Source of the DNA: Opisthocomus hoazin
Taxonomy: Eukaryota > Chordata > Aves > Opisthocomiformes > Opisthocomidae
Length of the DNA stretch: 64,000 nucleotides
Assembly (NCBI RefSeq): GCF_030867145.1
Contig: NC_134441.1
Span: forward strand, 6,822,992-6,886,991
Direction of reading: 5' to 3'
Shown: piece by piece, positions 34,625 to 45,674 of the stretch
How the letters are laid out: each line of letters begins with the position of its first letter
Position numbering within the stretch: the first letter of the stretch is position 1
Position numbers and translations under genes: made by a program
The notes under the pieces: model-generated
What the model was told of the DNA's origin: nothing
Database searches by the model: none
Seen by the model: the letters and a program-made list of their open reading frames with translations, nothing else

Positions 34625-35295
34625 GGTGGGAGGCTGTCGAGGGGTGGGAGGCCGGAAGGAGGGTAGAGGCAGAAAAAAGGAGGCCGGAGAGGGGTGGGAG
34701 GCTGTCGAGGGGTGGGAGGACGGAAGGAGGGTAGAGGCCAGAAAAAAGGAGGCCGTAGAGGGGTGGGAGGCTGTCGAGGGGTGGGAGGCCGGAAGGTGGG
34801 TAGAGGCCAGAAAAAAGGAGGCCGTCGAGGGGTGGGAGGCTGGAAGGAGGGTAGAGGACAGAAAAATTGAGGCCGGAGAGGGGTGGGAGGCTGTCGAGGG
34901 GTGGGAGGCCGGAGGGTGGGTAGAGGCCAGAAAAAAAGAGACCGGAGAGGGGTGGGAGGCTGTCAAGGGGTGGGAGGCCGGAAAAAGGGTAGAGGCCAGG
35001 AAAAAGGAGGCCGGAGAGGGGTGGGAGGCTGTCGAGGGGTGGGAGGCCAGAAGGAGGGCAGAGGCCAGAAAAAAGGAGGCCAGAGAGGAGTGGGAGGCTG
35101 TCGAGGGGTGGGAGGCCGGAGGGTGGGTAGAGGCCAGAAAAAAGGAGGCCGGAGAGGGGTGGGAGGCTGTCGAGGGGTGGGAGGCCGGAGGGTGGGTAGA
35201 GGCCAGAAAAAAGGAGGCCGGAGAGGGGTGGGAGGCTGTCGAGGGGTGGGAGGCCGGAAAAAGGGTAGAGGCAGAAAAAAGGAGGCCGGAGAGGG

Positions 35296-38200
35296 GTGGG
35301 AGGCTGTCGAGGGGTGGGAGGCCAGAAGGAGGGTAGAGGCCAGAAAAAAGGAGGCCGTCGAGGGGTGGGAGGCTGTCGAGGGGTGGGAGGCCGGAGGGCG
35401 GGTAGAGGCCAGAAAAAAGGAGGCCGGAGAGGGGTGGGAGGCTGTCGAGGGGTGGGAGGCCGGAAGGAGGGTAGAGGCCAGAAAAAGGAGGCCGTCGAGG
35501 GGTGGGAGGCTGTCGAGGGGTGGGAGGCCGGAAGGAGGGTAGAGGCCAGAAAAAAGGAGGCCGGAGAGGGGTGGGAGGCCGGAAGGAGGGTAGAGACCAG
35601 AAAAAAGGAGGCCGTCGAGGGGTGGGAGGCTGTCGAGGGGTGGGAGGCCGGAAGGTGGGTAGAGGCCAGAAAAAAGGAGGCCGTCGAGGGGTGGGAGGCT
35701 GTCGACGGGTGGGAGGCCGTCGAGGGGTGGGAGGCCAGAGGGCAGGTAGAGGCCACGAAAAACGAGGCCGTCGAGGGGTGGGAGGCTGTCGAGGGGTGGG
35801 AGGCCGGAAGGAGGGTAGAGGCCAGGAAAAAGGAGGCCGGAGAGGGGTGGGAGGCTGTGGAGGGGTGGGAGGCCGGAGGGTGGGTAGAGGCCAGAAAAAA
35901 AGAGGCCGGAGAGGGGTGGGAGGATGTCGAGGGGTGGGAGGCCGGAAGAAGGGTAGAGGCCGAAAAAAGGAGGCCGGAGAGGGGTGGGAGGCTGTCGAGG
36001 GGTGGGAGGCCAGAGGGTGGGTAGAGACCAGAAAAAAGGAGGCCGGAGAGGGGTGGGAGGCTGTCGAGGGGTGGGAGGCCAGAGGGTGGGTAGAGGCCAG
36101 AAAAAAGGAGGCCAGAGAGGGGTGGGAGGCTGTCGAGGGGTGGGAGGCTGGAGGGCCGGTAGAGGCCAGGAAAAAGGAGGCCGGAGAGGAGTGGGAGGCT
36201 GTCGAGGGGTGGGAGGCCGGAAGGAGGGTAGAGGCAGAAAAAAGGAGGCCGGAGAGGGGTGGGAGGCTGTCGAGGGGTGGGAGGCCGGAAGGAGGGTAGA
36301 GGCCAGTAAAAAGGAGGCCGGAGAGGGGTGGGAGGCTGTCGAGGGGTGGGAGACCGTCGAGGGGTGGGAGGCTGGAGGGTGGGTAGAGGCCAGAAAAAAG
36401 GAGGCCGTCGAGGGGTGGGAGGCTGTCGAGGGGTGGGCGGCCGGAAGGAGGGTAGAGGCCAGGAAAAAGGAGGCCGGGGAGGGGTGGGAGGCTGTCGAGG
36501 GGTGGGAGACTGTCGAGGGGTGGGAGGCCGGAGGGTGGGTAGAGGCCAGAAAAAAGGAGGCCGGAGAGGGGTGGGAGGCTGTCGAGGGGTGGGAGGCCGG
36601 AAGGAGGGTAGAGGCCAGGAAAAAGGAGGCCGGAGAGGGGTGGGAGGCTGTCGAGGGGTGGGAGGCCAGAGGGTGGGTACAGGCCAGAAAAAAGGAGGCC
36701 GGAGAGGGGTGGGAGGCTGTCGAGGGGTGGGAGGCCGGAGGGTGGGTAGAGGCCAGAAAAAAGGAGGCCGGAGAGGGGTGGGAGGCTGTCGAGGGGTGGG
36801 AGGCCGGAGGGTGGGTAGAGGCCAGAAAAAAGGAGGCCGGAGAGGGGTGGGAGGCCGGAAAAAGGGTAGAGGCAGAAAAAAGGAGGCCGGAGAGGGGTGG
36901 GAGGCTGTCGAGGGGTGGGAGGCCAGAAGGAGGGTAGAGGCCAGAAAAAAGGAGGCTGTCGAGGGGTGGGAGGCTGTCGAGGGGTGGGAGGCCGGAGGGC
37001 GGGTAGAGGCCAGAAAAAAGGAGGCCGGAGAGGGGTGGGAGGCTGTCGAGGGGTGGGAGGCCGGAAGGAGGGTAGAGGCCAGAAAAAGGAGGCCGTCGAG
37101 GGGTGGGAGGCTGTCGAGGGGTGGGAGGCCGGAAGGAGGGTAGAGGCCAGAAAAAAGGAGGCCGGAGAGGGGTGGGAGGCCGGAAGGAGGGTAGAGACCA
37201 GAAAAAAGGAGGCCGTCGAGGGGTGGGAGGCTGTCGAGGGGTGGGAGGCCGGAAGGTGGGTAGAGGCCAGAAAAAAGGAGGCCGTCGAGGGGTGGGAGGC
37301 CGTCGACGGGTGGGAGGCCGTCGAGGGGTGGGAGGCCAGAGGGCAGGTAGAGGCCACGAAAAACGAGGCCGTCGAGGGGTGGGAGGCTGTCGAGGGGTGG
37401 GAGGCCGGAAGGAGGGTAGAGGCCAGGAAAAAGGAGGCCGGAGAGGGGTGGGAGGCTGTGGAGGGGTGGGAGGCCGGAGGGTGGGTAGAGGCCAGAAAAA
37501 AAGAGGCCGGAGAGGGGTGGGAGGCTGTCGAGGGGTGGGAGGCCGGAGGGTGGGTAGAGGCCAGAAAAAAGGAGGCCGGAGAGGGGTGGGAGGCTGTCGA
37601 GGGGTGGGAGGCCGGAGGGTGGGTAGAGGCCAGAAAAAAGGAGGCCGGAGAGGGGTGGGAGGCCGGAAAAAGGGTAGAGGCAGAAAAAAGGAGGCCGGAG
37701 AGGGGTGGGAGGCTGTCGAGGGGTGGGAGGCCAGAAGGAGGGTAGAGGCCAGAAAAAAGGAGGCTGTCGAGGGGTGGGAGGCTGTCGAGGGGTGGGAGGC
37801 CGGAGGGCGGGTAGAGGCCAGAAAAAAGGAGGCCGGAGAGGGGTGGGAGGCTGTCGAGGGGTGGGAGGCCGGAAGGAGGGTAGAGGCCAGAAAAAGGAGG
37901 CCGTCGAGGGGTGGGAGGCTGTCGAGGGGTGGGAGGCCGGAAGGAGGGTAGAGGCCAGAAAAAAGGAGGCCGGAGAGGGGTGGGAGGCCGGAAGGAGGGT
38001 AGAGACCAGAAAAAAGGAGGCCGTCGAGGGGTGGGAGGCTGTCGAGGGGTGGGAGGCCGGAAGGTGGGTAGAGGCCAGAAAAAAGGAGGCCGTCGAGGGG
38101 TGGGAGGCCGTCGACGGGTGGGAGGCCGTCGAGGGGTGGGAGGCCAGAGGGCAGGTAGAGGCCACGAAAAACGAGGCCGTCGAGGGGTGGGAGGCTGTCG

Positions 38201-38700
38201 AGGGGTGGGAGGCCGGAAGGAGGGTAGAGGCCAGGAAAAAGGAGGCCGGAGAGGGGTGGGAGGCTGTGGAGGGGTGGGAGGCCGGAGGGTGGGTAGAGGC
38301 CAGAAAAAAAGAGGCCGGAGAGGGGTGGGAGGATGTCGAGGGGTGGGAGGCCGGAAGAAGGGTAGAGGCCGAAAAAAGGAGGCCGGAGAGGGGTGGGAGG
38401 CTGTCGAGGGGTGGGAGGCCAGAGGGTGGGTAGAGACCAGAAAAAAGGAGGCCGGAGAGGGGTGGGAGGCTGTCGAGGGGTGGGAGGCCGGTGGGTGGGT
38501 AGAGGCCAGAAAAAAGGAGGCCAGAGAGGGGTGGGAGGCTGTCGAGGGGTGGGAGGCTGGAGGGCCGGTAGAGGCCAGGAAAAAGGAGGCCGGAGAGGAG
38601 TGGGAGGCTGTCGAGGGGTGGGAGGCCGGAAGGAGGGTAGAGGCAGAAAAAAGGAGGCCGTCGAGGGGTGGGAGGCTGTCGAGGGGTGGGAGGCCGGAAG
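35296..38700. repeat. 808-bp and 1601-bp nested repeats in the 69-bp array
   Basis: Blocks starting at 35296, 36897 and 37705 share the same unit order (shifts 1601 and 808 bp), as do blocks at 35502, 37103 and 37911. The segment at 35984 recurs at 38393 (shift 2409 = 1601 + 808). This is consistent with successive duplication by unequal exchange. Confidence 0.8.
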
Positions 38701-38736
38701 GAGGGTAGAGGCCAGTAAAAAGGAGGCCGGAGAGGG

Positions 38737-41560
38737 GTGGGAGGCTGTCGAGGGGTGGGAGACCGTCGAGGGGTGGGAGGCTGGAGGGTGGGTAGAGGCC
38801 AGAAAAAAGGAGGCCGTCGAGGGGTGGGAGGCTGTCGAGGGGTGGGAGGCCGGAAGGAGGGTAGAGGCCAGGAAAAAGGAGGCCGGGGAGGGGTGGGAGG
38901 CTGTCGAGGGGTGGGAGGCCGGAGGGTGGGTAGAGGCCAGAAAAAAGGAGGCCGGAGAGGAGTGGGAGGCTGTCGAGGGGTGGGAGGCCGGGGGAGGGTA
39001 GAGGCCAGAAAAAGGAGGCCGGAGAGGGGTGGGAGGCTGTCGAGGGGTGGGAGGCCGGAAGGAGGGTAGAGGCCAGAAATAGGAGGCCGGAGTGGGGTGG
39101 GAGGCCAGAAGGAAGGTAGAGGCCAGAAAAAAGGAGGCCGTCGAGGGGTGGGAGGCTGTCGAGGGGTGGGAGGCCGGAAGGAGGGTAGAGGCCAGGAAAA
39201 AGGAGGCCGGAGAGGGGTGGGAGGCTGTCGACGGGTGGGAGGCTGGAAGGAGGGTAGAGGCCAGAAAAAAGGAGGCCGGAGAGGGGTGGGAGGCTGTCGA
39301 GGGGTGGGAGGCCTGACGGAAGGTAGAGGCCAGAAAAAAGGAGGCTGGAGAGGGGTGGGAGGCTGTCAAGGGGTGGGAGGCCGAAAGGAGGGTAGAGGCC
39401 AGAAAAAAGGAGGCCGGAGAGGGGTGGGAGGCTGTCGAGGGGTGGGAGGCCGGAAGGAGGGTAGAGGCCAGAAAAAGGAGGCCGTCGAGGGGTGGGAGGC
39501 TGTCGAGGGGTGGGAGGCCGGAAGGAGGGTAGAGGCCAGAAAAAAGGAGGCCGGAGAGGGGTGGGAGGCCGGAAGGAGGGTAGAGGCCGAAAAAAGGAGG
39601 CCGGAGAGGGGTGGGAGGCTGTCGAGGGGTGGGAGGCCAGAGGGTGGGTAGAGACCAGAAAAAAGGAGGCCGGAGAGGGGTGGGAGGCTGTCGAGGGGTG
39701 GGAGGCCGGTGGGTGGGTAGAGGCCAGAAAAAAGGAGGCCGGAGAGGGGTGGGAGGCTGTCGAGGGGTGGGAGGCTGGAGGGCCGGTAGAGGCCAGGAAA
39801 AAGGAGGCCGGAGAGGAGTGGGAGGCTGTCGAGGGTGGGAGGCCGGAAGGAGGGTAGAGGCCAGTAAAAAGGAGGCCGGAGAGGGGTGGGAGGCTGTCGA
39901 GGGGTGGGAGACCGTCGAGGGGTGGGAGGCTGGAGGGTGGGTAGAGGCCAGAAAAAAGGAGGCCGTCGAGGGGTGGGAGGCTGTCGAGGGGTGGGAGGCC
40001 GGAAGGAGGGTAGAGGCCAGGAAAAAGGAGGCCGGGGAGGGGTGGGAGGCTGTCGAGGGGTGGGAGGCCAGAGGGTGGGTAGAGGCCAGAAAAAAGGAGG
40101 CCGGAGAGGAGTGGGAGGCTGTCGAGGGGTGGGAGGCCGGGGGAGGGTAGAGGCCAGAAAAAGGAGGCCGGAGAGGGGTGGGAGGCTGTCGAGGGGTGGG
40201 AGGCCGGAAGGAGGGTAGAGGCCAGAAAATAGGAGGCCGGAGTGGGGTGGGAGGCCAGAAGGAAGGTAGAGGCCAGAAAAAAGGAGGCCGTCGAGGGGTG
40301 GGAGGCTGTCGAGGGGTGGGAGGCCGGAAGGAGGGTAGAGGCCAGGAAAAAGGAGGCCATCGAGGGGTGGGAGGCTGTCGACGGGTGGGAGGCTGGAAGG
40401 AGGGTAGAGGCCAGAAAAAAGGAGGCCGGAGAGGGGTGGGAGGCTGTCGAGGGGTGGGAGGCCGGAAGGAGGGTAGAGGCAGAAAAAAGGAGGCCGGAGA
40501 GGGGTGGGAGGCTGTCGAGGGGTGGGAGGCCAGAAGGAGGGTAGAGGCCAGAAAAAAGGAGGCCGGAGAGGGGTGGGAGGCTGTCGAGGGGTGGGAGGCC
40601 GGAAGGCGGGTAGAGGCCAGGAAAAAGGAGGCCGGAGAGGAGTGGGAGGCTGTCGAGGGGTGGGAGGCCTGACGGAAGGTAGAGGCCAGAAAAAAGGAGG
40701 CTGGAGAGGGGTGGGAGGCTGTCAAGGGGTGGGAGGCCGAAAGGAGGGTAGAGGCCAGAAAAAAGGAGGCCGGAGAGGGGTGGGAGGCTGTCGAGGGGTG
40801 GGAGGCCGGAAGGAGGGTAGAGGCCAGAAAAAGGAGGCCGTCGAGGGGTGGGAGGCTGTCGAGGGGTGGGAGGCCGGAAGGAGGGTAGAGGCCAGAAAAA
40901 AGGAGGCCGGAGAGGGGTGGGAGGCCGGAAGGAGGGTAGAGGCCAGGAAAAAGGAGGCCGTCGAGGGGTGGGAGGCTGTCGAGGGGTGGGAGGCCGGAAG
41001 GTGGGTAGAGGCCAGAAAAAAGGAGGCCGTCGAGGGGTGGGAGGCTGTCGACGGGTGGGAGGCCGTCGAGGGGTGGGAGGCCAGAGGGCGTGTAGAGGCC
41101 AGGAAAAAGAAGGCCGGAGAGGGGTGGGAGGCTGTCGAGGGGTGGGAGGCTGGAAGGATGGTAGAGGCCAGAAAAAAGGAGGCCAGAGAGGGGTGGGAGG
41201 CTGTCGAGGGGTGGGAGGCCGGAGGGTGGGTAGAGGCCAGAAAAAAAGAGGCCGGAGAGGGGTGGGAGGCTGTCGAGGGGTGGGAGGCCGGAAGAAGGGT
41301 AGAGGCTAGGAAAAAGGAGGCCGGGGAGGGGTGGGAGGCTGTCGAGGGGTGGGAGGCCAGAGGGTGGGTAGAGGCCAGAAAAAAGGAGGCCGGAGAGGGG
41401 TGGGAGGCTGTCGAGGGGTGGGAGGCCGGAGGGTGGGTAGAGGCCAGAAAAAAGGAGGCCGGAGAGGGGTGGGAGGCTGTCGAGGGGTGGGAGGCCTGAC
41501 GGACGGTAGAGGCCAGAAAAAAGGAGGCCGGAGAGGGGTGGGAGGCTGTCAAGGGGTGGG
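38737..41560. repeat. 1.15-kb and 1.36-kb repeats in the 69-bp array
   Basis: The order starting at 38737 recurs at 39886 (1149 bp), including the GGGAGACCGTCGAGG sub-repeat insertion. Blocks around 39330-39570 recur near 40690-40925 (about 1.36 kb). One-base differences inside A-runs cause small register differences. Confidence 0.7.
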
Positions 41561-42960
41561 AGGCCGGAAGGAGGGTAGAGGCCAGAAAAAAGGAGGCCGG
41601 AGAGGGGTGGGAGGCTGTCGAGGTGTGGGAGGCCGGAAGGAGGGTAGAGGCCAGAAAAAGGAGGCCGTCGAGGGGTGGGAGGCTGTTGAGGGGTAGAGGC
41701 CGGAAGGAGGGTAGAGGCCAGAAAAAAGGAGGCCGGAGAGGGGTGGGAGGCCGGAAGGAGGGTAGAGACCAGAAAAAAGGAGGCCGGAGAGGGGTGGGAG
41801 GCTGTTGAGGGGTGGGAGGCCGGAAGGAGGGTAGAGGCCAGGAAAAAGGAGGCCGTCGAGGGGTGGGAGGCTGTCAAGGGGTGGGAGGCCGGAAGGACGG
41901 TAGAGGCCAGAAAAAAGGAGGCCGGAGAGGGGTGGGAGGCTGTCGAGGGGTGGGAGGCCGGAAGGAGGGTAGAGGCCAGAAAAAAGGAGGCCGGAGAGGG
42001 GTGGGAGGCTGTCGAGGGGTGGGAGACTGTCGAGGGGTGGGAGGCCGGAGGGTGGGTAGAGGCCAGAAAAAAGGAGGCCGGAGAGGGGTGGGAGGCTGTC
42101 GAGGGGTGGGAGGCCGGAAGGAGGGTAGAGGCCAGGAAAAAGGAGGCCGGGGAGGGGTGGGAGGCTGTCGAGGGGTGGGAGGCCGGAGGGTGGGTAGAGG
42201 CCAGAAAAAAGGAGGCCGGACAGGGGTGGGAGGCTGTCGAGGGGTGGGAGGCCGGAGGGCGTGTAGAGGCCAGGAAAAAGAAGGCCGGAGAGGGGTGGGA
42301 GGCTGTCGAGGGGTGGGAGGCTGGAAGGAGGGTAGAGGCCAGGAAAAAGGAGGCCGGAGAGGGGTGGGAGGCTGTCGAGGGGTGGGAGGCCGGAAGAAGG
42401 GTAGAGGCCGGAAAAAGGAGGCCGGAGAGGGGTGGGAGGCTGTCGAGGGGTGGGAGGTTAGAGGGTGGGTAGAGGCCAGGAAAAAGGAGGCCAGAGAGGG
42501 GTGGGAGGCTGTCGAGGGGGGGGAGGCCGGAGCGTGGGTAGAGGCCAGAAAAAAGGAGTCCGGAAAGGGGTGGGAGGCTGTCGAGGGGTGGGAGGCCGGA
42601 AGGAGGGTAGAGGCCAGGAAAAAGGAGGCCGTCGACGGGTGGGAGGCTGTCGGCGGGTGGGAGGCCGGAAGGAGGGTAGAGGCCAGGAAAAAGGAGGCCG
42701 TCGAGGGGTGGGAGGCTGTCGAGGGGTGGGAGGCCGGAAGGAGGGTAGAGGCCAGAAAAAGGAGGCCGGAGAGGGGTGGGAGGCTGTCGAGGGGTGGGAG
42801 GCCGGAGGGTGGGTCTATAGGCCAGAAAAAAGGAGGCCGTCGAGGGGTGGGAGGCTGTCGAGGGGTGGGAGGCCGGAAGGAGGGTAGAGGCCAGAAAAAA
42901 GGAGGCCGGGGAGTGGTGGGAGGCTGTCGAGGGGTGGGAGACCGGAGGGTGGGTAGAGGC

Positions 42961-43068
42961 CAGAGAGGGGTGTGAGGCTGTCGAGGGGTGGGAGGCCGGA
43001 GGGTGGGTAGAGGCCAGAGAGGGGTGTGAGGCTGTCGAGGGGTGGGAGGCCGGAGGGTGGGTAGAGGC
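42961..43068. repeat. Two short 54-bp units lacking the A-run
   Basis: Two consecutive units begin CAGAGAGGGGTGTGAGG at 42961 and 43015. They lack the AAAAAGGAGGCCG portion, giving 54 bp in place of 69. The length stays a multiple of 3, so open frames continue. Confidence 0.8.
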
Positions 43069-43858
43069 CAGGAAAAAGGAGGCCGGAGAGGGGTGGGAGG
43101 CTGTCGAGGGGTGGGAGGCCGGAAGGAGGGTAGAGGCCAGGAAAAAGGAGGCCGGAGAGGGGTGGGAGGCTGTCGAGGGGGGGGAGGCCGGAAGGAGGGT
43201 AGAGGCCAGGAAAAAGGATGCCGGAGAGGTTTGGGAGGCTGTCGAGGGGTGGGAGGCCGGAGGGTGGGTAGAGGCCAGAAAAAAGGAGGCCAGAGAGGGG
43301 TGGGAGGCTGTCGAGGGGTGGGAGGCCGGAGGGTGGGTATAGGCCAGAAAAAAGGAGGCCGTCAAGTGGTGGGAGGCTGTCGAGGGGTGGGAGGCCGGAA
43401 GGAGGGTAGAGGCCAGGAAAAAGGAGGCCGGAGAGGGCTGGGAGGCTGTCGAGGGGTGGGAGGCCGGAGGGTGGGTAGAGGCCAGAAAAAAGGAGGCCAG
43501 AGAGGGGTGGGAGGCTGTCGAGGGGTGGGAGGCCGGAAGGAGGGTAGAGGCCAGGAAAAAGGAGGCCGGAGAGGGGTGGGAGGCTGTCGAGGGGTGGGAG
43601 GCCGGAAGGAGGGTAGAGGCCAGAAAAAAGGAGGCCGGAGAGGGGTGGGAGGCTGTCGAGGGGTGGGAGGCCGGAAGGAGGGTAGAGGCCAGAAAAAAGG
43701 AGGCCGGAAAGGGGTGGGAGGCTGTCGAGGGGTGGGAGGCCGGAGGGCGGGTAGAGGCCAGAAAAAAGGAGGCCGGAGAGGGGTGGGAGGCTGTTGAGGG
43801 GTGGGAGGCCGGAAGGAGGGTAGAGGCCAGAAAAAAGGAGGCCGGAAAGGGGTGGGAG

Positions 43859-44678
43859 TTTTGAGGCCCCAGGCTGCCTGCAGAGCCTCTCAGCAGCGGC
43901 TCAGCTAACGCCACCTGTGCGTACAAGGGCTGATATTCATGGTAAAGTGGAGAGTAAGTGTCCGTGTGTGACTTCGCAAACTCCAGGCAGATGCCCAGCA
44001 CCTCTTGGCAGAATAGATCGTGTCTCAAATGTAGTAAGGAAAAAAAACCCCACCAGAACACCAAACCACCCCAAAAAGGGCAATGAGCAACTTACGACAA
44101 TCACAGAAACATGAAAAGGTTGAAGGAAGAATGTTTCGGACTTAAAATAGCATTTCCTTTTAGATGCTGCAGGATTTTCTTTTCAGTGATGTTCTTAACA
44201 CTTAAGAGAACACAAGAAAAAAAGATCAAATCATCTTAATGTATAACTTTAAAATTGTTTCTGTAATAGAATCGGGAGCTGATTTTTATTAAATAATGAA
44301 CAGTCATGGGGGAAAAAAAACTACTCTGGCCTTTACTAAGGCAGTATAAAAGGAAAACCAATTGTCTAAAGTTACGTAGTGTGTCATGGTTGAATCAAGT
44401 GCAGGATTTCGACCTTGCTTTCTTATCTTGTAGGGTGGACACACCGTGGCTCTGCAGAATGAAATGTTTTTGAGATTTTGGTAGAGCAAGCTGCAGCTGG
44501 CAAGCTTGGTGGACGCAGTCGGGACAGGTACAGCATCGGGATAAGGGAGACAGATTGGTCTTGGGCTCACACAAAGCGTCCTGTGCCCACTTTAGGGTTT
44601 CCACACTTGTTTTTGAAAGCACCGCACTGGGGAAGGAAGATGGGAAGCAGGAGTTTTGGGAACACGAAGAGAGATGCG
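43859..44678. other. Unique DNA right of the second array
   Basis: No recognisable gene. A - strand frame starting at 44064 contributes about 70 non-repetitive residues before entering the array, but no splice signals, homology or promoter support it. Confidence 0.5.
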
Positions 44679-45056
44679 GCCTGAAGAAGAGAAGGCTGAG
44701 AGGGGGCCTTATAAATGCCCATAAATATCTGCAGGGTGGGTGTCAGGATGATGGGGCCAGACTCTTTCCAGCGGTGCCCAGCGACAGGACAAGGGGCAAC
44801 GGGCACAAACTGGAGCAGAGGAAGCTCCAGCTGAACATGAGGAAGAACTTCTTCCCTCTGAGGGTGCCGGAGCCCTGGCCCAGGCTGCCCAGGGAGGTTG
44901 TGGAGTCTCCTTCTCTGGAGACATTCCAGCCCCACCTGGACGCGGTGCTGTGCAGCCTGCTCTGGGTGACCCTGCTTGGGCAGGGGGTTGGGCTGGGTGA
45001 CCCACAGAGGTCCCTGCCAACCCCTGCCATGCTGGGATTCTGGGATTCTGTGAATG
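44679..45056 (+). mobile_element. CR1 LINE 3' fragment, sense (duplicate copy)
   Basis: CR1 3' region beginning GCCTGAAGAAGAGAAGGCTG and ending ATTCTGGGATTCTGTG. It matches the intron 1 element at 23082-23460 and lacks the extra 38 bp that the intron copy has at its 5' side. Confidence 0.92.
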
Positions 45057-45241
45057 GGCAGGAAGCTTTTGACATACCAGTGACTGCTCTGCAGTGTATG
45101 AGGTCTCTTTTTTTTTTTGCCTTTGACTCTTTTCTCCTCCAGGATGCTAGCAGTATTGTCCGGCTTTTTCTAGTTATTTAGGTCAGGAAGGGCAGAATAA
45201 AGATGACCCAATACGCAGTTTCCTCCTGTGATGGTAAAAAG
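44679..45241 (+). repeat. Local duplication, copy B (CR1 plus flank)
   Basis: Direct-repeat partner of 23082-23647, about 21.6 kb away. The two copies bracket ENTPD4 coding exons and the whole second array. Beyond 45241 weak similarity to copy A appears to resume (TACTGTCA at 45243 and 23744) across the short CR1 fragment in copy A. Confidence 0.88.
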
Positions 45242-45648
45242 ATACTGTCAGAAGAGGTTGGTTGTAGGAGAAGCTACTGTTCACTTAAAACCGAAGCACT
45301 GCATGAAAAAACAGATTTGCACAAGTGTAAGGCCTGGAAACTTCAACAAGCTTTCTTCATTCATGCAAGGCAGCACGCAGAGCCCTGTTCTCTCTCTGTG
45401 TTTTCCCCCTCATTCAGTTATCAGGTGGAAAACTGCTGGATAAGGTGAGCAGGTGTCAAGGCGCTTCCCAGCGAGGTGGGGGTGAGCAAGCTTCAAAACT
45501 AAAACCAGCTGGCTCTTACCTGCTTGGGGACTTGCTGTCTGAAATTCCTAATTAAGAAATCTCATTAGATGCTCAACTGCCCCTCCCTGTGCATGGGAAG
45601 GGTCAGTTTGTCACGGTGCTACTAGTCAGTGATCCTCACTTTCGCTAT

Positions 45649-45674
45649 TCTTTTTTTTTTCTTCTTCTTCTTCC
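45649..45674. repeat. Pyrimidine simple repeat (T-run and TTC)
   Basis: A run of T followed by four CTT/TTC triplets, immediately followed by CAATAAACTCTG. A short low-complexity tract, possibly the edge of an unidentified old retroelement. Confidence 0.6.

Larger units (their letters stand above)
32861..43858. repeat. Giant 69-bp G-rich minisatellite downstream of ENTPD4
   Basis: About 11 kb, roughly 160 units, unrelated to the upstream array. The 69-bp unit holds two degenerate 18-bp sub-repeats (GGAGAGGGGTGGGAGGCT and GTCGAGGGGTGGGAGGCC), then GGAAGGAGGGTAGAGGCC or GGAGGGTGGGTAGAGGCC, and an A-run AGAAAAAAGGAGGCC. Common variants are GGAGAGG versus GTCGAGG at the first sub-repeat, AAGGAGGG versus AGGGTGGG, and one missing sub-repeat. 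The + strand is strongly G/purine-rich and has G-run clusters suited to G-quadruplexes. The consensus has no stop in three - frames and two + frames, because 69 = 3 x 23, which explains overlapping frames of 1,771, 1,965 and 3,033 codons. Confidence 0.96.

Noticed and set aside
32850-40360. The 1,771- and 1,965-codon - strand frames as giant genes
   Set aside because: They overlap each other and the 3,033-codon frame in different phases of one stop-free 69-bp repeat.
44555-45181. 208-codon + frame near 44.6-45.2 kb as a coding gene
   Set aside because: It is the translation of the duplicated CR1 fragment and its flank; the same peptide appears in the intron 1 copy.
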